A DNA stretch of 37,339 nt from an uncultured Prevotella sp. (GCA_900540885.1 UQHJ01000021.1:1-37339), one strand, 5' to 3'; counted from the stretch's first letter, positions 16,580 to 25,352 are shown. Notes: a model not told the origin generated them from the sequence alone. Translations and numbers: made by a program.

Positions 16580-17737
16580 ATGCTTAAGCAAATTATTAAC
16601 GGACGCATCCTCACACCTCAAGGTTGGTTAGAGGGTGGTTCTGTCATCATTGATGGCAATAAAATTAAAGCAGTATCAAATTGTGACCTACACGTTGAAG
16701 GCGCAGAAACTATCGATGCCAAAGGTTGCGTTATCGTACCTGGCGGTATTGAAATGCACGTTCATGGTGGTGGCGGTCGTGACTTCATGGAAGGAACGGA
16801 AGAGGCTTTCCGCGTAGCTATTAAGGCACACATGAAGCATGGTACTACTTCTATTTTCCCTACACTTTCATCATCAACAGTGCCCATGATTGAAGCCGCT
16901 TGCGAAACTTGTGACAAGCTGATGGCCGAAGAGAACAGCCCCGTTTTGGGTCTACACCTTGAAGGCCCTTACTTCAACCCCGCACAAGCTGGTGCCCAAA
17001 TTCCTGAATGGATTAAAGCCCCTGTTGCTGAAGAATACGAGCCGCTACTTGAAAAGTACAAGTGCTTAAAGCGTTGGGACGAAGCTCCAGAACTTCCAGG
17101 TTCTGTAGAATTCATTACAGCATGCCGCAAACATGGTGTCCTTCCTGCTATTGCCCACACACGTGCTACATACGAAGACGTTGTTGCAGGACATGATGCT
17201 GGTATGACTCACGCTACTCACTTCTACAACGCCATGCCCGTTGTTTACAAAAACCGCGAATTTAAAGTACCTGGAACGGTAGAAAGCATCTTCGCCCTAC
17301 AAGACATGACAGTAGAAATGATTGCTGACGGTATTCACGTTCCTCCCGTTATGCTCCGTATGATTTACCAGATTAAAGGTGTTGAGAAAACGGCACTCAT
17401 CACGGATTCATTGGCTTGCGCTGCCACTGAAGGCGATGCTGCATTCGACCCTCGCGTAATTCTCGAGGATGGTGTTTGCAAACTTGCCGACCGTTCAGCT
17501 CTTGCAGGTTCTATCGCTACGATGGACCGCCTTATCCGCACTTGTGTACAGCAAGCTAACATTCCGCTTGCCGACGCTTGTCGCATGGCAAGTGAAACGC
17601 CTGCTAAGATTATGGGCGTATTCGATCGCAAGGGTTCTCTTGAAGCTGGCAAGGATGCCGACCTCATGATGTTCGACAACGATCTTAAACTTACTTACGT
17701 TATGCAAATGGGTAACGAGGTCACTAACGAATTGTAA
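16580..17737 (+). CDS. nagA: N-acetylglucosamine-6-phosphate deacetylase
   Basis: NagA removes acetate from GlcNAc-6-phosphate to give glucosamine-6-phosphate, feeding glycolysis or wall recycling. The 385-residue amidohydrolase has H60-V-H62 in MHVHGGGGRDF, metal ligand Glu128 in HLEGPYFNPAQAGAQ, His193 (IAHTRATYED), His214 (THATHFYNAMP) and catalytic Asp276 (ALITDSLACAATEGDAAF). Length is typical. No nagB is in the window, but a GH20 hexosaminidase gene lies 1.7 kb downstream on the other strand, supporting a GlcNAc-use locus. A -7 box and a leader hairpin precede it and a long hairpin terminator follows. Confidence 0.97.
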   Translation: MLKQIINGRILTPQGWLEGGSVIIDGNKIKAVSNCDLHVEGAETIDAKGCVIVPGGIEMHVHGGGGRDFMEGTEEAFRVAIKAHMKHGTTSIFPTLSSSTVPMIEAACETCDKLMAEENSPVLGLHLEGPYFNPAQAGAQIPEWIKAPVAEEYEPLLEKYKCLKRWDEAPELPGSVEFITACRKHGVLPAIAHTRATYEDVVAGHDAGMTHATHFYNAMPVVYKNREFKVPGTVESIFALQDMTVEMIADGIHVPPVMLRMIYQIKGVEKTALITDSLACAATEGDAAFDPRVILEDGVCKLADRSALAGSIATMDRLIRTCVQQANIPLADACRMASETPAKIMGVFDRKGSLEAGKDADLMMFDNDLKLTYVMQMGNEVTNEL

Positions 17738-17741
17738 TTTC

Positions 17742-17763
17742 GTTGCAACAACGTTGCAACAAC
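17742..17763 (+). repeat. Perfect 11-bp tandem duplication after nagA
   Basis: GTTGCAACAAC occurs twice head to tail (17742-17752 and 17753-17763), starting 5 bp past the nagA stop. Each unit contains the palindrome GTTGCAAC. Confidence 0.85.
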
Positions 17764-17764
17764 A

Positions 17765-17832
17765 TAATAGACCTTGTATACAAGCACACTTATTTAGTGT
17801 TGGTATACATAGGTCTATTATTTTTACTTTTT
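17765..17832 (+). terminator. Long hairpin terminator of nagA
   Basis: TAATAGACCT (17765-17774) pairs with AGGTCTATTA (17811-17820); TGTATAC/GTATACA and CACT/AGTG nest inside. T-rich sequence follows (TTTTTACTTTTTTT). The next gene starts 24 bp after it. Confidence 0.85.
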
Positions 17833-17855
17833 TATTTACGAAAACATATGGAAAA

Positions 17856-19049
17856 ATGAATAAAAAAACTTGCTTTTTTGTATTACTACTCAACTTGCTT
17901 TGCATTCTAAGCAGCAATGCACAAGAGACTTCTGATGACTTATACGAAAAAGTAACAAGTGTCGAAGAAAACGAACGTTATCACCTTATAGCCGAATGTG
18001 ACGGAAAATTCTATTGCGCCCAAAATGTATTAAAGAGTGCTTCATTGGGATCTGACGAAATAACCATTGATCAAAATGGGCAGTTTCACTATGGTCCATT
18101 AGAAAAAAATGGGTTCGAATTTACAAGAAAGGGCGAGGGATATAAAATTTACTCATACAACGATCGTAAATACTACCACATTAAAAAAGGAAAATTTGAC
18201 ATAGCATATAAGGCCAGCGAATTAGACAATGGCTGGATTTTGTCTATTCAAGCTAATGGAAGTGCAAAGATAAGTTATGCTGAAACTAGTAATGCGTCAA
18301 AAACTTACACTATTGTCTTTGACAAAGATATAAAAAAGTTTGTTGCTACCTCCAACCTTGATGACAATAAATACACACTGCCTTACATTTACGGAAGACC
18401 GACACACCTTGTTGGAAATATTACTGTGTCAAACACACATTGGACAACATTTTATTCCGACTATGATGTAAAACTTCCAGCTGGCATCGACGTTTATACC
18501 ATTAGCAATGTTGATGAAAAAGGAACACTGACTTGCAAAAAAGAATTATTATTAGTACGAGGTGTTCCTTATCTAAAAAAGCATAGTCCCGCGCTGATCT
18601 ATAGCGAGCAAGCAGGTTCATACCCTTGCTACGAAACTAATAATTGTGCTATACAAACTGTAAGTAGCAATAATTATCTTCGTGGCACATCAAGCGACCA
18701 AATGATTGAAGCTGAAGATAACTATACATACTATATGCTTACTTATGGTACAATTGATGACAAGAAGGTTTTTGGATTCTTCTACGGCGCAGAAGATGGC
18801 GGACCTTTTGTTAACAAGGGTGGGAAAGCCTATTTGGCTGTCCCTAAATCAATAGCCAACCAATCAATGGGATTTGCTTTAGTGACTGACAATAAAGACA
18901 TAACTAACATCGGAAACGTAAATCGCAATACAGATTTTAAGAGTTCTGTTGTCACGACACTAAGCGGTGTCCAAGTGAAATGTGACAATAAGGACAAGTT
19001 GCCTAAAGGCATTTACATTATTAATGGTAAAAAGGTAATCGTGAAATAA
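17856..19049 (+). CDS. Secreted protein of unknown function with a C-terminal sorting-like tail
   Basis: I do not recognise a catalytic family. From ATG 17856 the product has 397 residues with signal peptide MNKKTCFFVLLLNLLCILSS, cleaved near NAQ. The body is rich in Tyr, Asn and Lys with beta-strand-like alternation. The C-terminus, LSGVQVKCDNKDKLPKGIYI then INGKKVIVK, resembles the short beta-rich ends (GIYIINGKK-type) of many secreted Bacteroidetes proteins, including type IX-like cargo; that link is an inference. The region is more AT-rich than nagA. The 68-residue gene starts 4 bp after its stop, so the two are almost certainly co-transcribed. The in-frame ATG at 17754 lies within the nagA terminator region and is rejected. 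Confidence 0.75.
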   Translation: MNKKTCFFVLLLNLLCILSSNAQETSDDLYEKVTSVEENERYHLIAECDGKFYCAQNVLKSASLGSDEITIDQNGQFHYGPLEKNGFEFTRKGEGYKIYSYNDRKYYHIKKGKFDIAYKASELDNGWILSIQANGSAKISYAETSNASKTYTIVFDKDIKKFVATSNLDDNKYTLPYIYGRPTHLVGNITVSNTHWTTFYSDYDVKLPAGIDVYTISNVDEKGTLTCKKELLLVRGVPYLKKHSPALIYSEQAGSYPCYETNNCAIQTVSSNNYLRGTSSDQMIEAEDNYTYYMLTYGTIDDKKVFGFFYGAEDGGPFVNKGGKAYLAVPKSIANQSMGFALVTDNKDITNIGNVNRNTDFKSSVVTTLSGVQVKCDNKDKLPKGIYIINGKKVIVK

Positions 19050-19053
19050 AAGA

Positions 19054-19260
19054 ATGAAACTCAACAAACACAAGAAACACTATCTTACCCCCCAAAGCAA
19101 TACAATAGCTTTTGAAATTGAACATTGCTTATTAGACACTTCATACGGCAACGCTACTACTGACGTGAAGAATACGCACAACATCTTAAAAGATGCTGAA
19201 GCGGAACAATACTCTCAACAAAAGAGCTTCAATCCTATTTGGAGTAACATGAAGGATTAA
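19054..19260 (+). CDS. Small protein of the Bacteroidales 'Y-x-x-P ... LLDTSYG' type, unknown function
   Basis: The 68-residue product (MKLNKHKKHYLTPQSNTIAF, then EIEHCLLDTSYG) has the arrangement I know from many small Bacteroidales/Prevotella proteins: a basic start, Y-x-x-P, an acidic hydrophobic strand and a short LL.S.G motif. These often sit beside genes for exported proteins; their job is not known to me. There is no signal peptide or membrane segment. It follows the secreted-protein gene by 4 bp, implying one transcript. The single Cys25 could be modified, but nothing shows that. Confidence 0.7.
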   Translation: MKLNKHKKHYLTPQSNTIAFEIEHCLLDTSYGNATTDVKNTHNILKDAEAEQYSQQKSFNPIWSNMKD

Positions 19261-19344
19261 ATACGAAGTACAACTATACTACTTTATAGACTTATTTAAC
19301 CATAAAACAAGAAATCAGCTATCAAGCTACTAACAAACAACAAC

Positions 19345-19381
19345 AAGTGAGGAGCAAACCTGTAGGACTTGCCCCTCACTT
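19345..19381. terminator. Hairpin between convergent genes
   Basis: AAGTGAGGAGCAA (19345-19357) pairs with TTGCCCCTCACTT (19369-19381), one mismatch, loop 11 nt. It sits between the plus-strand small gene and the minus-strand GH20 gene. Neither side has a long T-run, so its use as a terminator is moderate inference. Confidence 0.6.
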
Positions 19382-19407
19382 ATTGCGATACTTATAATCT
19401 TAAATTA

Positions 19408-21093
19408 TCACTTCATTGGTGCTTTATCATTATCACCAAAAACGTGTTTACCGTAATTAACTCCCTTAAACTGATAAAATGAAGGTTCTGTTTGCAAACG
19501 TTGCAAGAAGTTCGGATAGCTGCGTTGCTCTTGCGGTGTCCAACCCGCCTCCGCAACCGCTGCTAAACGAGGCAACATAAGGTATTGAACCGTCGAAGCA
19601 TCTTCTACCCACTCCGTCCAAAAGTTTGCTTGTACTCCTAAGTAATGCGGTTGCAACGATGCATCAACACCTTTCAACGGCTGATAGTTATAAACAGCCT
19701 CAACCGTTTCTGTTCCCCAACCTTGTGAACGAGGTTCAGTTGGCAGTTTGCTCTGACGACGATTGATATAATAAGGTATTTGAGGACTCAGTATTGTATT
19801 AAATCCTCTCGACGCAGCATCTTTTGCCGCAGCATCGGCTCCAACCCATGCCATAATGGTAATATCCTTGCCAAGAGGTTGAGTATTGCCATGCAACACT
19901 TCGTTCCAAAATATGAGATGACGTTGCTTATCCTTAGGCTTTTGTGCTATATGTTGCTGCAACTGCTTATAGAAATTTATCTGTAAGTCACGATAGTTGG
20001 TGCTTTGAAGCGATTTGAGTTGTTCCTGACAACTAACATTGGATTGCCACTTGTTAACAGGACATTCGTCTCCTCCCAAATGAAGGTAAGCGTAAGGGAA
20101 AACTTCTGTCAGCTCATCAATAACATCTTCAGCGAATTGCACTGCTCGCGGATTAGAAACGTTTATCACATCCGTTGACACGCCTTGATAGCGCCATACC
20201 TCATGTGAATTTTGAGAATCACAAGCCAAAAATTCAGGATAAGAAGCTACTGCGGCTTGTGAGTGACCTGGAATATCTACCTCAGGGACGATTTCGATAA
20301 AACGATCACGTGCATATTTTACAATTTCTCGTGCGTCTTCTTGTGTATAGAAACCACCATATTGAATATCATCAGGCTTCACCTCACCATAACCCAAAAC
20401 TTTGCTATTACGCCACGCACCGACCTCAGTCAATTTCGGATATTTCTTTATCTCAATGCGCCAACCTTGGTCTTCTGTTAAATGCCAATGGAAACGATTC
20501 ATCTTGTAACTTGCCATCACGTCAAGCACCTTCTTCACCTCTTCCTTTCCAAAGAAATGGCGCCCCTCATCTAACATAAATCCTCTCCACTCAAAGCGAG
20601 GTTCATCCTTAATATCAACTACGGGCAATGTCCATTGTTTGATACTGTCGGGGGCTTTTACACCTGCCAACACACTGCGCGAGGGTAATAATTGCTGCAA
20701 CGTCTGCAATGCATAAAAGAAACCTGCTGGACGTGAAGCCCTTATTACTACTTGACTTGGCGATACTGACAACTGATATGCCTCTGCTTTAAGGCTTGGA
20801 AGCAATAAGAGCTGCATATCTGCCCCACTCGCACGCTTTGCTTTTTTAAACTGCTTGCCAGTTGAGTAAGTTAATTTCTTTTCAAATTGGTTCAACACCC
20901 ATTGAATACTATCCCCTTGATAGGCATCAGCATAGACTTTTATTTTGTTTCCAAAAACGAAAGAACCATTGCCCTGCTCTACATGCGTTGGTAATGGAAT
21001 TAATGAAAGCGATGCTTCGGACTTTGTATTTTGCGCATAAATACTACTGCTATATAACATTACAGTAGCCAATGCTATTTTGTATAACTTCAT
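19408..21093 (-). CDS. Beta-N-acetylhexosaminidase, GH20, exported
   Basis: GH20 enzymes release terminal GlcNAc or GalNAc from glycans by substrate-assisted catalysis. The 561-residue protein has signal peptide MKLYKIALATVMLYSSSIYA, a GH20b-type N-terminal domain (about residues 30-160) and a TIM barrel from about 165. The catalytic pair is D342-E343 in HLGGDECPVNKW; FHWHLTEDQGWRIEIKKYP and EVDIPGHSQAA are further conserved barrel segments. It is probably periplasmic or surface-exposed, as no lipobox cysteine is seen. It lies 23 bp after a small unknown gene, probably in one transcript. With NagA it supports GlcNAc scavenging from host or dietary glycans. Confidence 0.95.
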   Translation of the reverse strand: MKLYKIALATVMLYSSSIYAQNTKSEASLSLIPLPTHVEQGNGSFVFGNKIKVYADAYQGDSIQWVLNQFEKKLTYSTGKQFKKAKRASGADMQLLLLPSLKAEAYQLSVSPSQVVIRASRPAGFFYALQTLQQLLPSRSVLAGVKAPDSIKQWTLPVVDIKDEPRFEWRGFMLDEGRHFFGKEEVKKVLDVMASYKMNRFHWHLTEDQGWRIEIKKYPKLTEVGAWRNSKVLGYGEVKPDDIQYGGFYTQEDAREIVKYARDRFIEIVPEVDIPGHSQAAVASYPEFLACDSQNSHEVWRYQGVSTDVINVSNPRAVQFAEDVIDELTEVFPYAYLHLGGDECPVNKWQSNVSCQEQLKSLQSTNYRDLQINFYKQLQQHIAQKPKDKQRHLIFWNEVLHGNTQPLGKDITIMAWVGADAAAKDAASRGFNTILSPQIPYYINRRQSKLPTEPRSQGWGTETVEAVYNYQPLKGVDASLQPHYLGVQANFWTEWVEDASTVQYLMLPRLAAVAEAGWTPQEQRSYPNFLQRLQTEPSFYQFKGVNYGKHVFGDNDKAPMK

Positions 21094-21116
21094 TATTTTA
21101 ATAATCTTATTGCTTT

Positions 21117-21560
21117 TTAGTCTTGATGTTCAAGTTCCTGCCAAAAGTTTTCAAGGTCTTCACCCAAGCCTTTCATGAGATCGCCACTTATGAGTATCGT
21201 GTCGTCATCAACTAAATACAAGTCGGCAATCGTTTCGTGATCCTCACCTATAAGCGTGAAAGAGTAAGGCTTGATAATCGCAATGTTCTCAGTAACATCT
21301 TTTATTCGTTTTATCGCATCAATTAGTACGCTCTGAACGTCCTTGTAAAAATTTTCGTCCTTATTCCCTATCCACTCTTCAACAACACAACGAGTTATTT
21401 CGTGATCATCGTCATCAAAGATACGCAATTCGCCACTATCTTGTAACACCTGCAAGTGAAGGTCTGTAAGCGGAGGACACTCTACGTCCGTCGGATACTT
21501 TGAAGCCACCTTACGTAAAGCACGCTCTATTTGCTGATATGTTTGTTCATTAACTGTCAT
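21117..21560 (-). CDS. Conserved-looking hypothetical acidic protein
   Basis: I do not recognise the family. The 147-residue product is acidic and soluble, with no signal peptide or membrane segment. The N-terminal third is helical (QIERALRKVASKYPTD); the centre has FDDDDHEITRCVVEEWIGNK; the C-terminal third has strand-like LYLVDDDTILISGDL and ends with an acidic helix. The real-gene call rests on a good promoter (21590-21620), sensible codon use, and 23-bp spacing to the GH20 gene behind it. The context hints at nothing specific. Confidence 0.7.
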   Translation of the reverse strand: MTVNEQTYQQIERALRKVASKYPTDVECPPLTDLHLQVLQDSGELRIFDDDDHEITRCVVEEWIGNKDENFYKDVQSVLIDAIKRIKDVTENIAIIKPYSFTLIGEDHETIADLYLVDDDTILISGDLMKGLGEDLENFWQELEHQD

Positions 21561-21589
21561 AGTATAAAAACTAAAAAGGATTTACTGCG

Positions 21590-21620
21590 CAAATGTACAA
21601 ATTAAATACTTTAACGCAAA
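21590..21620 (-). promoter_or_regulatory. Promoter of the 147-residue gene / GH20 operon
   Basis: On the minus strand TTTG (21617-21620), 19 bp, then TACATTTG (21590-21597): a close match to the Bacteroidetes consensus. The leader is about 25 nt. Confidence 0.8.
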
Positions 21621-21663
21621 ACTATCGCATTGCTTTCTACTTTCTCGTTTGGACGACAAGGTC

Positions 21664-21704
21664 AAAAAAATCCACGTAAACGGGTATTCATCCCATTTAC
21701 GCGG
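21664..21704 (-). terminator. Terminator of the first APC transporter gene
   Basis: CCACGTAAACGGG (21672-21684) pairs with CCCATTTACGCGG (21692-21704), two mismatches. Read on the minus strand the stem is followed by TTTTTTT (21664-21670). The stem begins 42 bp past the transporter stop. Confidence 0.85.
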
Positions 21705-21746
21705 AAACGCATTAATACTGTAAATCAATTCATATCAGCGCCAAAA

Positions 21747-23387
21747 TCATCTTCTTATGCCCCTCACCAAAAAGAACATGATATGTACAGCACCAAACAA
21801 ACCAGCGATCCATAGCATGAGATGACTTTCACCCCACCCTATTGTCTGCTGATGCCAAAATCCTGTTACAATACAAAGGAAGGCTATAAAGACGCCTATA
21901 CCACTTAGAATGGTTTGACCATGACGACGAACAGTACCACCACCTATCACACTATGCTTTATGCCATAAAAAGAATAGATGTCAATACCGATAAGCATCC
22001 ACATAACGAGTCTAATCCAAGTCTCAGCAGGCAAGAACAGCATCATGCCTACACAACAAAGGAGACCAGCTGCAGGAATCCAAGGGACAAGTGGCGTTTT
22101 AAAGCCACGCGGTGCATTAGGTTGTGTGCGGCGTACTACTATAACGCCTAAACAAACTAACGAGAAGGCAAACAACGTACCAATACTTGTCATCTCACCC
22201 GCAATGTTAGGAGGTACCGTACCAGCTAACACACCAATAATTATCATAAAAAGGAAATTACTGCGAGCGGGCGTATGGAAGCGTTTATGCAAATGTGAAA
22301 ATATCGGAGGGAGCAAACCATCTTTACTCATACTATAAAATACACGACTTTGGCCAAGCATCATCACTAAAACCACGCTTGCATAGCCTAAGAGTATAGC
22401 AACAATAATGCCTCGATTGAGCCATGGATAGGCTGGAACGACCACACCGTCAGCACCAACAGGGCCCATGTGAGCTACGGCCGTTGCTGCAGGAGCAATA
22501 CTTTCTGCTCCAATATAAGCGTGATAGTCAACAACTCCTGTCATCACAAACGAGAAGACCATATAAAGAATGCTACAAATAATGAGCGACCCCAAAATGC
22601 CTATAGGCATATTGCGACGTGGGTTCTTCGTCTCTTGGGCTGCTGTACTTACTGCATCGAAACCAATATAGGCAAAGAACACGATAGCAGCGCCGCGCAA
22701 TATGCCCGACCAACCATATTCACCAAACACTCCCGTGTTTTGGGGGACGAAGGGAGTAAGATTATCCGTATTTATATATTTAAAACCAATTGCGATAAAT
22801 GCCAATACGACAATTATTTTAAGCGCAACTATTAAATCATTAAACTTAGAACTACCTGCTGTACCACGCATGAGAATAAATGAAAGTATTACAACAAGTA
22901 AGGCCGCAGGTACATTAAAGACGCCCCCTTCAGCAGGACAAGCTGTCCATTCTATAGGAAGGGGGTATCCCATATCGGTCAGCATAATACTGAAATATTT
23001 GCTCCACGAAATGGCTATGGCAACTGCTGCCACTGCATATTCAAGTACAAGGTCCCAACCTATTATCCATGCTACCAGTTCTCCCATTGTAAAGTAGGAG
23101 TACGTATAAGCCGAACCTGCTACTGGCAACATAGAGGCAAATTCAGCATAACACAATCCTGCTAAAGCACAAGCGATCGCTGCCAGGGCAAAACTTATGA
23201 CGATAGCTGGCCCCGTATGTGCGCCGGCTACAATACCAGTGACAGAAAAAAGTCCCGCACCTATAATGACACCAACGCCTAATGCTATCAATCCCCAAGG
23301 GCCAAGTACGCGCTTCAAACCGTGCCCTCCTTCATTCTCCGCTTCTTGAAGAAGTTCGTTGGCTGTTTTCTTTACAAATAAATCCAT
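21747..23387 (-). CDS. APC-superfamily amino-acid permease (YfnA/CAT-like), paralogue A
   Basis: This is an inner-membrane amino-acid transporter. The 546-residue protein begins with a short cytosolic stretch (MDLFVKKTANELLQEAENEG, shared with paralogue B) and then about 13-14 membrane segments. Helix 1 carries IALGVGVIIGAGLFSVTG, the APC substrate-binding glycine motif; GFDAVSTAAQETKNPRRNMP is the conserved intracellular loop motif of the cationic amino-acid transporter group. It closely resembles the next gene over its whole length, with most differences at helix surfaces and in the last two helices. The start lies 40 bp from the end of a palindromic repeat whose TAATTTTG box faces this gene. 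Substrate is unknown. Confidence 0.93.
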   Translation of the reverse strand: MDLFVKKTANELLQEAENEGGHGLKRVLGPWGLIALGVGVIIGAGLFSVTGIVAGAHTGPAIVISFALAAIACALAGLCYAEFASMLPVAGSAYTYSYFTMGELVAWIIGWDLVLEYAVAAVAIAISWSKYFSIMLTDMGYPLPIEWTACPAEGGVFNVPAALLVVILSFILMRGTAGSSKFNDLIVALKIIVVLAFIAIGFKYINTDNLTPFVPQNTGVFGEYGWSGILRGAAIVFFAYIGFDAVSTAAQETKNPRRNMPIGILGSLIICSILYMVFSFVMTGVVDYHAYIGAESIAPAATAVAHMGPVGADGVVVPAYPWLNRGIIVAILLGYASVVLVMMLGQSRVFYSMSKDGLLPPIFSHLHKRFHTPARSNFLFMIIIGVLAGTVPPNIAGEMTSIGTLFAFSLVCLGVIVVRRTQPNAPRGFKTPLVPWIPAAGLLCCVGMMLFLPAETWIRLVMWMLIGIDIYSFYGIKHSVIGGGTVRRHGQTILSGIGVFIAFLCIVTGFWHQQTIGWGESHLMLWIAGLFGAVHIMFFLVRGIRR

Positions 23388-23426
23388 AACAAAGACTATT
23401 TTAGTGGGTTGTTATACTGTTCATAT

Positions 23427-23688
23427 TAAGTAGGTGTTCAAAATTAGTTGATATGAATTGGTGCAGTATTTCGTTCGCTTTCGCGCACTTTTTCTCGCCA
23501 TGGCAAAACGAAAGCAAGCTTTCTTTTGCTCATTTGGCTTAACGAAAAAGTTCAGAAACATAGGTTGAAGAGGGAGCGTAGCGTGCTACGTGACCGATGA
23601 AACCTATGTTTCTGGGCGAAAGAATGCGCCAAAGCATATCGACTAATTCTGAACATGATTATATAAACTAATTTTGAATACCTACTTA
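23427..23688 (+). repeat. Palindromic MITE-like element, family 1, copy 2 (with 78-bp insert)
   Basis: Ends are as in copy 1, bounded by TA at 23427-23428 and 23687-23688. The core at 23567-23599 has hairpin CGTAGC/GCTACG with loop GT instead of GG, inside the CAGAAACATAGG/CCTATGTTTCTG stem. Relative to copies 1 and 3 it has about 78 extra bases (23475-23552) after TTTCGT, including the palindrome GAAAGCAAGCTTTC. The right end overlaps the last two codons and stop codon (TAG) of paralogue B. An outward TAATTTTG (23439-23446, minus) faces paralogue A. Confidence 0.88.
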
Positions 23689-25319
23689 AAACCTCTTACG
23701 AGATAGAAAAATAAATGGAATACGCCAAAGCACAGAGCTATATAGAACAACAATTTTGAATCGTTCCAACCCAACGTTTGCTGATGCCAAAAGCCAGTAA
23801 TGACGCACAAGATAGCTACAAATACTCCTATAGCGCTTAAAATCGTTTGGCCATGGCGACGTTTATTACCTCCACCAGCAACACTATGTTGCACCCCATA
23901 AAAAGAATAGATATCTAATCCTATGAGCATCCACATAACAAGTCGTATCCAAGTATCGGCAGGTAAGAATAACATCATACTAACACAACAAACCACTCCC
24001 GCTGCTGGCACCCAAGGAACAAAAGGTGTCTTAAAGCTGCGTGGTGCATTCGGCTGTGTGCGTCGCACCACAATTACACCAAGGCAAACGAGTGAGAAAG
24101 CCAACAACGTACCGATACTTGTCATCTCACCTGCTATATTGGCTGGAACGACTCCAGCTAAGAGTCCGATCACAGTCATAAAGAGTGCATTACTACGTAC
24201 TGGAGTATGAAAACGCTTATGAAGATGTGAAAAGAGTGGAGGAAGTAACCCATCACGGCTCATGGAGTAGAAAACGCGGCTCTGTCCCATTAAAGTTACT
24301 AACACGACACTGGCATACCCCATCAGAATGGCTAAAATTATACCACGATTTAACCATGGATAGGCTGGAGTTACACTGCCATCTATTGCCGTAGGCCCCA
24401 TGTGTGCAATGGCTGTTGCTGCTGGTGCTATACTATCTGTCCCTTTATAAGCATGATAGTCAACGACGCCTGTCATTACAAGTGCAAACACCATATAAAG
24501 CAAGGTGCAAATCAACAATGAGCCAAGAATTCCTATGGGCATATTCCGACGCGGGTTCTTGGTCTCCTGTGCTGCAGTACTGATTGCATCAAATCCTAAA
24601 AAAGCAAAGAACACAATAGCTGCACCACGTAGAACACCCGACCAACCATATTCACCAAACACGCCCGTATTCTGCGGTATAAACGGAGTTAAGTTTTCAG
24701 CTTTTACATACTTAAATCCTATGAAAATGAACAGCAATACTACTGCTATCTTAAGTATTACTAAAAAGTCATTAAACTTTGAACTTCCCTTAGTTCCACA
24801 CATAAGTATAAGCGATAGAACAACAATAAGCAATGTTGCAGGCACATTAAAGATGCCTCCATCGGCAGGACAAGCGCTCCATGCCGTAGGAAGTGATACC
24901 CCTATATCATTCAGTATAATGCAAAAATATCTACTCCACGATATGCTCACCGTCATGGCCGCAAGCGCATATTCTAACACCAAATCCCAACCGATAACCC
25001 AAGCTACTAATTCTCCCATGGTAAAGTAGGAATAAGTATATGCAGACCCTGCAACGGGAATCATTGACGCAAATTCCGCATAACATAACCCTGCCAAAGC
25101 ACAACAAACGGCTGCTATAGCAAAACTCAATATGATAGCTGGCCCTGTATGCTCTCCAGCTACAATACCCGTAACAGAAAATAGGCCTGCTCCTATAATA
25201 ACACCTACTCCCAATGCTATCAGTCCCCACATACCAAGCACACGCTTCAGGCCATTACCACCTTCATTATCTGCTTCTAACAATAGTTCTTCGGTTGTCT
25301 TTTTTATAAATAAATCCAT
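23682..25319 (-). CDS. APC-superfamily amino-acid permease (YfnA/CAT-like), paralogue B
   Basis: This second transporter (545 aa from ATG 25319) is laid out like paralogue A: cytosolic MDLFIKKTTEELLLEADNEG, helix 1 with IALGVGVIIGAGLFSVTG, and loop GFDAISTAAQETKNPRRNMP. It is the upstream gene of the tandem pair. The in-frame start at 25379 would add 20 residues absent from the paralogue, so I reject it. Its 3' end is unusual: the codon AAG and stop TAG are supplied by the terminal AAGTAGG of the palindromic element, so the protein ends YLVRGFK where paralogue A ends FLVRGIRR. Different substrates or expression for the pair are plausible but not visible. Confidence 0.93.
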   Translation of the reverse strand: MDLFIKKTTEELLLEADNEGGNGLKRVLGMWGLIALGVGVIIGAGLFSVTGIVAGEHTGPAIILSFAIAAVCCALAGLCYAEFASMIPVAGSAYTYSYFTMGELVAWVIGWDLVLEYALAAMTVSISWSRYFCIILNDIGVSLPTAWSACPADGGIFNVPATLLIVVLSLILMCGTKGSSKFNDFLVILKIAVVLLFIFIGFKYVKAENLTPFIPQNTGVFGEYGWSGVLRGAAIVFFAFLGFDAISTAAQETKNPRRNMPIGILGSLLICTLLYMVFALVMTGVVDYHAYKGTDSIAPAATAIAHMGPTAIDGSVTPAYPWLNRGIILAILMGYASVVLVTLMGQSRVFYSMSRDGLLPPLFSHLHKRFHTPVRSNALFMTVIGLLAGVVPANIAGEMTSIGTLLAFSLVCLGVIVVRRTQPNAPRSFKTPFVPWVPAAGVVCCVSMMLFLPADTWIRLVMWMLIGLDIYSFYGVQHSVAGGGNKRRHGQTILSAIGVFVAILCVITGFWHQQTLGWNDSKLLFYIALCFGVFHLFFYLVRGFK

Positions 25320-25352
25320 TGTTTTTGTGCTATTTGTTTGAATTTCTGTTTG

